A DNA stretch of 64,000 nt from an uncultured Collinsella sp. (GTDB taxonomy: Bacteria > Actinomycetota > Coriobacteriia > Coriobacteriales > Coriobacteriaceae). A model generated the notes under the pieces. That model saw only the letters and a list, made by a program, of their open reading frames with translations, ran no database searches and had not been told where the DNA came from. This document shows positions 58,580 through 64,000 of this stretch, piece after piece. The stretch is taken from NCBI GenBank assembly GCA_947642445.1, contig CANRSF010000008.1, forward strand, positions 1 to 64,000, given 5' to 3'. Within the stretch, counting starts at the first letter, position 1, and every line of letters begins with the position of its first letter. Both the position numbers and the translations under genes were made by a program.

Positions 58580-60337
58580 TTACTCGGCATCTTCGACCTC
58601 ATACGAATCCGCCTCGGCTGGCGCATCGCTTGTCTCCGGCGCAGCCTCGCGCGCCTCGTCAAACGCCGCCTTCATGGTCTTGTTGCCCCACGTGAGCTTG
58701 CGAATGGTAAGCTCATCGGCCTTGTTGTGGGCCAGGCGCAAGTTCTCGGTGCTGCGACGCAGGTCGTCCTTGGTCTTCTCGAGCTGCTTAATGGCGGCAT
58801 CAATCTCCTTGATCGCCGACTCGAATTGCTTGCTCGCCAGGTTGTAGTTGCGCGAGAAGCCGTCCTTGAACTTCTCCATCTTGGCTTCGAAGTTCGTAAC
58901 GTCGATATTCTGCTGCTTGTACTCCGCCAGCTCCTGCTTATAGCGAAGCGAACCCATGGCGGCGTTGCGCAGCAGCGTAATCATGGGAATGAAAAACTGC
59001 GGGCGGATCACGTACATCTTCTCGTAGCGATAACTCACGTCCACGATTCCTGCGTTATAGAGTTCGCTCTCGGGCTCGAGCAGCGTGCAGAGCACCGCGT
59101 ACTCGCAGCCTTTCTGGCGACGATCGTGATCGAGCTTCTTAAAGAAGTCCTCGTTTTTATGCTTGGTCGCGGTCTCGTCGTTCTCGTTTTTCATCTCGAA
59201 CATAATCGAAATGACCTCATTGCCGCTTGCGTCGCACTCGCGGAAGATAAAGTCGCCCTTGGTGCCCTCGGACGCATCGTTATCCTTCTCGAAGTACGCG
59301 TTGGGAAACGCCGTCATGCGCAGACGGTTAAACTCGGTCTCGCAGTGCTGCTCGAGCGACTCGCCCACCATCTTGGTAGACAGGCGGACCTTCATGTCCT
59401 TAAGGCGCTCAATCTCTTCATCCTTGTAGCGAATCAGGTCATCGCTCGCGCGCTTGGCCTGCGCAAGCTCGAGCTCGTGTGCCGCCTTGGCCTGTTCCTC
59501 GCGCGAATCGCGCACTGCCAGCTCGCTCGTCAGTTTGGCACGTGCCTCATCACGCTCACGCTCCGCCGCGGCGACCGCCTCTGACAGGTTCATTTTGGCC
59601 GTCAGCTCCTGTTCGCGCAGCTGCGCACGCAGACCCTCGGCCTCTTGCTCGGACTGAGCCTTTGCAGCGGAAAACTTCTCTTGTACCTTCGCACGGTAGT
59701 CAGCAAGCGCGCGCTCGGCCTCGCTGCGAGTGGCATCGAGCTCGCGCTGCGACTCAGCCGCCGCGGCGGCAAGCGCCATCTCCTGGGCCTTGTCCGCCGC
59801 GGCAAGCCTGGCCTGCAGCTCGGCAATCTGGGCATCTCGTGCAGCTAAATCATTTTGAGCGGCGTTGCGCATCGCCGATTCGGCAAGCTTGGCTTCGTCA
59901 TCTTTGCGTCCCAGCTGCGCACGCAAATTGTCGATCTCGCGCTGAAGCTCGGCATTCTCCTTTTGAGCGTCGGCACGGGCCTCAACCGCCGCGCGCTGGC
60001 TTGCGCTCTCGCGCTCTGCGGCAGCGCCCTCGAGCTTGGCGCGCAGCTCGGAAAGCTCGGCATCGCGCTTGGCAACCTCTTGTGCCAGCTGTTGAGCTGC
60101 AGCGTTCTTCTGCTCGACAAGTTGAGCGTTGCGCTGAGACTCTGCCTTTTGCAAGGCAGCCGTCGAGCGCGAGCGCTCAAGCTCCAGTGCCTGCTCGCCC
60201 TCGCGCTGGACTGCCTTCACGCGCTCATCCAGGTCGCGCGAAAACTCGGCATTGCGCACTTGTTTGACGATCTCCGCATAGCCGGACGCATCGACCTTAA
60301 AAACTTCGCCACAATGCGGGCACTTGATCTCGTTCAT
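58580..60337 (-). CDS. DUF2130 coiled-coil protein with nuclease-like motif
   Basis: The 585-residue protein starts with a CPHCGEVF zinc-finger-like motif, then a 290-residue Ala/Glu-rich coiled coil. A globular DUF2130 domain follows: EFNRLRMTAFPNAYFEKDN, KGDFIFRECDASGNEVISIMFEMKNE and KNEDFFKKLDHDRRQKGCEYAVL. The D-(n)-ExK pattern in GDFIF...FEMK is like that of PD-(D/E)xK nucleases, though this is by eye. Members resemble RmuC-type architecture. The ATG has GGAG upstream. The gene is flanked by hairpins on both sides; no cotranscribed partner. Confidence 0.85.
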   Translation of the reverse strand: MNEIKCPHCGEVFKVDASGYAEIVKQVRNAEFSRDLDERVKAVQREGEQALELERSRSTAALQKAESQRNAQLVEQKNAAAQQLAQEVAKRDAELSELRAKLEGAAAERESASQRAAVEARADAQKENAELQREIDNLRAQLGRKDDEAKLAESAMRNAAQNDLAARDAQIAELQARLAAADKAQEMALAAAAAESQRELDATRSEAERALADYRAKVQEKFSAAKAQSEQEAEGLRAQLREQELTAKMNLSEAVAAAERERDEARAKLTSELAVRDSREEQAKAAHELELAQAKRASDDLIRYKDEEIERLKDMKVRLSTKMVGESLEQHCETEFNRLRMTAFPNAYFEKDNDASEGTKGDFIFRECDASGNEVISIMFEMKNENDETATKHKNEDFFKKLDHDRRQKGCEYAVLCTLLEPESELYNAGIVDVSYRYEKMYVIRPQFFIPMITLLRNAAMGSLRYKQELAEYKQQNIDVTNFEAKMEKFKDGFSRNYNLASKQFESAIKEIDAAIKQLEKTKDDLRRSTENLRLAHNKADELTIRKLTWGNKTMKAAFDEAREAAPETSDAPAEADSYEVEDAE

Positions 60338-60395
60338 AGCAGCTCCTCGATGGACGCAAATTTCAACCGCCTACACTCTACCGCGCCGCACGGAC

Positions 60396-60430
60396 AAAAA
60401 AGGCGCCGCTGCCATAATGGCAACGGCGCC
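60396..60430 (-). terminator. Terminator of the ChbG-like gene
   Basis: On the minus strand GGCGCCG-tTGCCATtATGGCAg-CGGCGCC is followed by TTTTTT. A long, near-perfect hairpin with good U tract; it lies 47 bases after the gene stop. Confidence 0.9.
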
Positions 60431-60435
60431 AGAAC

Positions 60436-60466
60436 CACCACAAAGGCGACTGTCCCCTTTGTGGTG
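60436..60466. repeat. Inverted repeat CACCACAAAG / CTTTGTGGTG
   Basis: Perfect 10-base arms with an 11-base spacer containing ctgtcccc lie between the ChbG-like gene's stop and its terminator. It may be a repetitive palindrome; GTCCCC-centred repeats also occur near 14285-14317. Confidence 0.6.
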
Positions 60467-60476
60467 ACTTGGGTCC

Positions 60477-61241
60477 TTACAGGTCGCGGTAGTCGATCAG
60501 GCGAAGATCGGATTGAGACTCGAGCCAAGCGCGAAGCTCGGGGTCGATCAGCGCATCGACTTCCTTGGTACGATCGGTCGTGAGCGAGCTGTTCTCCAGG
60601 ATAAAACGATCGAGATAGCCCGGATGGCACACAAAGACGACCGTCTCGCCGTCCACCATCTCGCGAACCGTCTGCATGATTGCCTCTTTGGGCTCGTAGC
60701 CCGGCTCCATCGAGCGCATCACCATGCGCAGATCAGTATCTCCGCAATGCACCACAGCCGCGGGGTCGAAGCTCGCCTTTTGCTCCTTAAGGCCCAGCTC
60801 CTGAGCAACCGCCGAGATCGCTCGGTTAAGGTTTTTGCTCATGACGGCATGGGCCTCAAAGTAATCGGGCTCGCGGCCCACGATCTCGACAAAGCGGTCA
60901 TGCTGCGCGCGGATCTCGATGCAGGCCTCGTCGAAGTCTATCAACTCCTCGCCGCGCTTAAAATGCTCGCGGAAGGTACGGCTGCTATGGAACTCGCCGT
61001 TCTCGTTGAGCATGCTCGGAATGAGCGCCGGGTCGGCACACGGCTTGCCCAGGCACACGTTGGTATGCTGACCCACCGCAATGCCGACATCCGCCACGAG
61101 CGACCAGCCACGCTCGGCCTCGGGCATATTGGGCATAAGTCCCGCCGAGCGCACCAGGCCCTCATTGATACTGCGGGCAATCCCCAGGTTAACGGCATAC
61201 GAATAACCGATATCGTCGGCACGAATGAGCAATTGCTTCAT
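60477..61241 (-). CDS. ChbG/YdjC-family carbohydrate deacetylase
   Basis: The 254-residue protein begins MKQLLIRADDIGYSYAVNLG, the metal-binding start of YdjC proteins, followed by GQHTNVCLGKP, HAVMSKNLN and VCHPGYLD, which supply the expected His/Asp ligands. The family deacetylates N-acetylated oligosaccharides such as chitobiose. The start is the ATG at 61241 with GGGGG five bases upstream. It follows the PTS gene on the same strand, separated by a hairpin (61263-61291), and is likely to process the sugar taken up by that PTS. Confidence 0.9.
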   Translation of the reverse strand: MKQLLIRADDIGYSYAVNLGIARSINEGLVRSAGLMPNMPEAERGWSLVADVGIAVGQHTNVCLGKPCADPALIPSMLNENGEFHSSRTFREHFKRGEELIDFDEACIEIRAQHDRFVEIVGREPDYFEAHAVMSKNLNRAISAVAQELGLKEQKASFDPAAVVHCGDTDLRMVMRSMEPGYEPKEAIMQTVREMVDGETVVFVCHPGYLDRFILENSSLTTDRTKEVDALIDPELRAWLESQSDLRLIDYRDL

Positions 61242-61262
61242 ATTGACCCCCATCTACGGAAA

Positions 61263-61291
61263 GGGACACTTGAAGCGCAGCCAAGTGCCCC
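61263..61291 (-). terminator. Terminator or attenuator between PTS and ChbG-like genes
   Basis: GGGGCACTTG pairs with CAAGTGTCCC across a nine-base loop, then TTTCCG on the minus strand. A short U tract suggests partial termination, so the deacetylase may be expressed by read-through. Confidence 0.6.
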
Positions 61292-61318
61292 AGATAATTG
61301 TCCTACCGAACGGATGCT

Positions 61319-62767
61319 TTAGGCTTTGGCGGCAGCAGCGTCTTCGTCGAGCTGCTCCTTGGTAAAGCCAAAGAAGTAGGCGATGGCAGCGGCGGCAACA
61401 AATGCAGTGCCCGATGCAACGCAGCCCCATACGAGATTAGCAGTTCCGCCTGCAACATAACCTGTAATACCTAGGATATTAGTTGCGCCCAAAACATACG
61501 TGGTCACATTAGTGAGAGCCGCGATCAGGCCGCCGATAGCGCCGCCCGCGACCATGGCACCCAGGCAGCGAGTATACTTAAAGCCGCAGCCATACAGCGC
61601 GGGCTCCGTCACGCCACCGACAATGCCGGAGAGCGAGAAACCAAGCATAGCGCCCTTTTCGTCGACCTCCTTAAGGCGCAGGAAGGCACCGAAGGCCATG
61701 CCCCACGTGGCGAACTGAGCGATAGCACCCGCGACCATAACGCAGGAGTCAGACCCTGAGGTGAGCACCTGCACAATGCCGAGGGCAATCAGAACCTGGT
61801 GCATACCGGTCATAACCAGGAACTCCCAAAGCGCGGCAATGGCGACGAGGGAGAGGATCGTGACGATGCCGCCAGCGTTTCCGAGGCCGAACATAAAGTT
61901 GCCGACCAGGTCGCCCAGAATGGAACCAATCGGAGCTAGGGCGCACAGGGGAACGGGGGTCATCACAGCCATGGTGCACACGGGCACAAACACCGTGGAG
62001 AGCATGTCGGGGATGATCTTCTTCATGAACTTCTCGACGACCATCAGCACCGGCATAGACAGCAGCATGGGGAGCACGGTCGCAGAATAGTTGTTCAGCT
62101 GAGCCGGGAGCACGCCGTAAACCATCGTGGTCGTAGCACCAGAATCCGCAGCGGCGTTGACCAACGTCATGAACTCGGGGGCAATGAGCACGCCGCCGAG
62201 CATCATGCCGAGCGGCTGGCTGCAGCCGAGCTGCTTTGCGGCAGCCCAACCCAGATAGACAGGGAGGAAATAATAGCCGGCGTTGTAAATCCAGTTGTAG
62301 AAGAAGTTGTAGATGTCAGAATCTGCAGACCAGATACCGAGCATGCCGTCGCCGCAAAGTACGGCAAGTGTGCGGAACATGGCGGCGCCCATGATAATGG
62401 GGATCGTCATGCACATTGTCTTGGACAGGTAGTTAAGGGCCTTCTTGCCCGCAGTCTTGACCGTCAGTGGCTCCTTGGTGCCGTCATCGAGGTTCTCGTC
62501 AATGGAGCCTTCGCCCTTGACGCCCAGCGCAATGGCGGCGTCATAGACCTTCGGCACGTTCTGGCCAATGATGACCTGATACTGGCCGCCAGACCACTGT
62601 GCGCCCAACACACCCTTGATCTTCTTAACTTCATTATCATTGGGAATGGACTGATCTTTGAGGTTCAGACGCAAGCGGGTCATGCAGTGCGTCGCGTTCG
62701 TCACATTGGAGGCGCCGCCGACGGCAGCGAGCACGTCCTCGGCAATCTTCTTGTTATCGACAGTCAT
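61319..62767 (-). CDS. PTS beta-glucoside-type EIIBC component
   Basis: The 482-residue membrane protein imports and phosphorylates a sugar. Its N-terminal EIIB domain has the phosphocysteine in NATHCMTRLRL (Cys28) with KIKGVLGAQWSGGQYQVIIG. The EIIC domain has ten or so helices, with TMCMTIPIIMGAAMFRTLAVL, PEFMTLV, and the GVTEPALYGCGFKY motif. No EIIA domain is fused. It belongs to the glucose-glucoside superfamily. The ATG at 62767 is supported by GAAGGG eight bases upstream. Upstream lies a RAT/terminator switch and the antiterminator gene. Confidence 0.93.
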   Translation of the reverse strand: MTVDNKKIAEDVLAAVGGASNVTNATHCMTRLRLNLKDQSIPNDNEVKKIKGVLGAQWSGGQYQVIIGQNVPKVYDAAIALGVKGEGSIDENLDDGTKEPLTVKTAGKKALNYLSKTMCMTIPIIMGAAMFRTLAVLCGDGMLGIWSADSDIYNFFYNWIYNAGYYFLPVYLGWAAAKQLGCSQPLGMMLGGVLIAPEFMTLVNAAADSGATTTMVYGVLPAQLNNYSATVLPMLLSMPVLMVVEKFMKKIIPDMLSTVFVPVCTMAVMTPVPLCALAPIGSILGDLVGNFMFGLGNAGGIVTILSLVAIAALWEFLVMTGMHQVLIALGIVQVLTSGSDSCVMVAGAIAQFATWGMAFGAFLRLKEVDEKGAMLGFSLSGIVGGVTEPALYGCGFKYTRCLGAMVAGGAIGGLIAALTNVTTYVLGATNILGITGYVAGGTANLVWGCVASGTAFVAAAAIAYFFGFTKEQLDEDAAAAKA

Positions 62768-62905
62768 GTCGAATCCCTTCTCTTCCAACTAAAGGCCGTG
62801 GGACTTCACGGCACCAAGACGCACGATTCCGCTCGCGCCTGCGCAGCGCGCGATACCAGTTGGCAAGAGATTGATTTGCATGTGATTCCCGGGTGGATCG
62901 ACATG

Positions 62906-62995
62906 AAAAAAGCCCCGCGCACAACCGACAGAGACCCAATTATGGTCTCGGCAGAATCGGTAGTGCCTCTCGGAGCTGCGCCGTGAGTAACACCC
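62906..62995 (-). promoter_or_regulatory. RAT antiterminator target overlapping a terminator
   Basis: On the minus strand positions 62995-62959 read GGGTGTTACT ... GAGAGGCACTACC, similar to the BglG/LicT ribonucleic antiterminator (GGNTTGTTACT...GCAGGCAAAACC). Its 3' half can instead pair in a terminator: GCTCCG-agag-GCAC...ACCGA with TCGGT...GTGC-g-CGGGGC, and an inner GAGACC/GGTCTC stem, followed directly by TTTTTT (62911-62906). The two structures are mutually exclusive, the classical design for inducible PTS expression. Confidence 0.75.
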
Positions 62996-63107
62996 AACAC
63001 ACGGCGAGTATATGCGGCAGATGCGTTCGTTGCGGCTCAGATTACCGACGAACGGTAGCAAACGACCCGCGAACGGTCGCCATGACGGAAAGGAAATACC
63101 AGAGAGC

Positions 63108-63944
63108 CTATTTATCCGAGTGGACAGAAGCCACGCGATTCACATGCATGATCAGATAGACGAGCTCCTCTTGGGCCAATGGCTCGCCAAAGGTCTCTTG
63201 AATCAGATCGTCGACACGGTGAGCGCAACGCGATGCCGCCGGATACTGCTCCACGAGCACGTCGTAAAGACCGGAGTTCTCGGTATCGATCGGCTCTTTC
63301 TTTGCCACGCGGTCGAGCAGATAGCGCACATGAGTGGCAAAGCGGGCAAAGGCGAACGACGAGCGATCGACCGTCACACCCAACTCTTCTTGAATAATCG
63401 CGACCGTCATATCGAGCAGTCGCTCCTCGTGCTGCTCGGCAAGCACGCGCCGCTCGCTCGGCTTAACCGATGCGTTGACAATCGACATGGCAATGCCCGC
63501 GGCCTCGCTTCGGGGCATGCGCACATGAAAGCTCTTCTGGATGCCGCGAACAGTCAGCTCGCCCAAGCGGTATTCGATGGGATGCAGCTGCTCCAGATCG
63601 CGCTCAAGCGGCAACGACACCACCATGTGTTCGCGGGCGCGCTTAATGGCAAACTGAATATGGTCTGCCAATGTAATGGGAAGGTTAGGACTCAATTCGT
63701 ACGAAAGCTGTCCGGTCGCGATATCGGCCAGCTGAGCAGAAAACTCCAGCACCTCGGGGTCGACCTCATCGATAAACGCCAGGTACTTTGAATCGATGCC
63801 GTAAAAGGTACGCGTGATGACATCCAGGTCGACCTCATGCGGCATATCGCCAAAGCCGATACCGCGGCCCAGCGCGATAAGCTGACGCCCCGCGCCATCT
63901 TCGCAGATGGCAGCGTTGTGGTTAATGCGCTGGATAGCCCTCAT
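63108..63944 (-). CDS. licT: LicT/BglG-family transcriptional antiterminator
   Basis: The 278-residue RNA-binding protein starts MRAIQRINHNAAICEDGAG and RQLIALGRGIGF, the CAT RNA-binding domain. Two PRD domains follow, with expected phospho-histidines in LADHIQFAIKR, LHPIEYRLG, FATHVRYLLDR and YLIMHVNRV. It binds the RAT when its PRDs are suitably phosphorylated, allowing read-through. The ATG at 63944 has AGGAG nine to ten bases upstream; an extended frame to 63983 crosses a hairpin. It lies 340 bases before the EIIBC gene, with the RAT/terminator between. The gap 62996-63107 shows no other structure. Confidence 0.93.
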   Translation of the reverse strand: MRAIQRINHNAAICEDGAGRQLIALGRGIGFGDMPHEVDLDVITRTFYGIDSKYLAFIDEVDPEVLEFSAQLADIATGQLSYELSPNLPITLADHIQFAIKRAREHMVVSLPLERDLEQLHPIEYRLGELTVRGIQKSFHVRMPRSEAAGIAMSIVNASVKPSERRVLAEQHEERLLDMTVAIIQEELGVTVDRSSFAFARFATHVRYLLDRVAKKEPIDTENSGLYDVLVEQYPAASRCAHRVDDLIQETFGEPLAQEELVYLIMHVNRVASVHSDK

Positions 63945-63962
63945 GGAATCATCGCTCCTACT

Positions 63963-63997
63963 AAAACGCGCCGTGCAGACCATCCGCGCGGCGCGTT
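63963..63997 (-). terminator. Hairpin upstream of licT
   Basis: AACGCGCCG pairs with CGGCGCGTT across 15 bases, then TTTAG on the minus strand, a weak terminator for whatever lies beyond the window edge. It ends about 20 bases before the licT start. Confidence 0.5.
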
Positions 63998-64000
63998 CAT

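Overview
The window looks like a chromosomal segment of a high-GC Gram-positive gut actinobacterium, most likely class Coriobacteriia and plausibly Collinsella. The reasons are the GC-rich third codon positions, frequent GTG starts, strong AGGAGG/GGGGG ribosome sites, a class II aldolase, a liv amino-acid importer, an Etf-linked dehydrogenase, and an SDR resembling BaiA. The genus is an inference from gene content, not a computed assignment.

Layout. 0-2 kb: infC-rpmI-rplT translation operon (minus) with a tRNA-Leu(CAA) whose 3' end and terminator are partly duplicated. 2-11.4 kb (minus): a transglutaminase-fold protein, class II fructose-bisphosphate aldolase, then a recJ::recQ-like fusion followed by the RelA/SpoT (p)ppGpp enzyme and an MBL-fold hydrolase. 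11.6-16.1 kb: a BASS-family transporter, a DUF4931-cutC pair, and a PadR-HAAS(DUF1700) regulatory operon whose third gene is broken and followed by ParB and IS110 debris. 16.1-21 kb: complete livJHMGF importer (minus). 21.5-30.6 kb: hom, a BaiA-like SDR, a cation/proton antiporter, purL, and an EamA exporter. 30.7-38.8 kb: a membrane diguanylate cyclase, a KdgT-like permease, azlCD, an HD hydrolase, and a glcD-etfB-etfA operon resembling electron-bifurcating lactate dehydrogenase systems.

39.1-42.3 kb: a run of five small membrane or secreted proteins of unknown function, one with an LAQTG sortase-like anchor. 43.2-48.9 kb: a tight three-gene operon of a TerB_N-domain protein, a BrxD/DUF2791-like P-loop ATPase and an Lhr-like helicase. 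It has the architecture of a nucleic-acid-processing or defence module but lacks the other BREX genes, and I consider it the best candidate for an under-described system here. 48.9-60.3 kb: spermidine-synthase-like protein, bacterial Elp3, XRE-DUF4097 pair, a methyltransferase, TrmB with an unusual active-site motif, a Ski2-like helicase, and a DUF2130 coiled-coil protein. 60.4-64 kb: a LicT-type antiterminator, a beta-glucoside-type PTS EIIBC and a ChbG/YdjC deacetylase. A recognisable RAT/terminator switch lies between antiterminator and PTS.

Non-coding structure is unusually rich: three tandem palindromes with an exact 62-bp period, a 92-bp near-perfect hairpin after fba within a duplicated block, and a 121-bp MITE-like inverted-repeat element after trmB. 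All calls are by eye; no database search was run.
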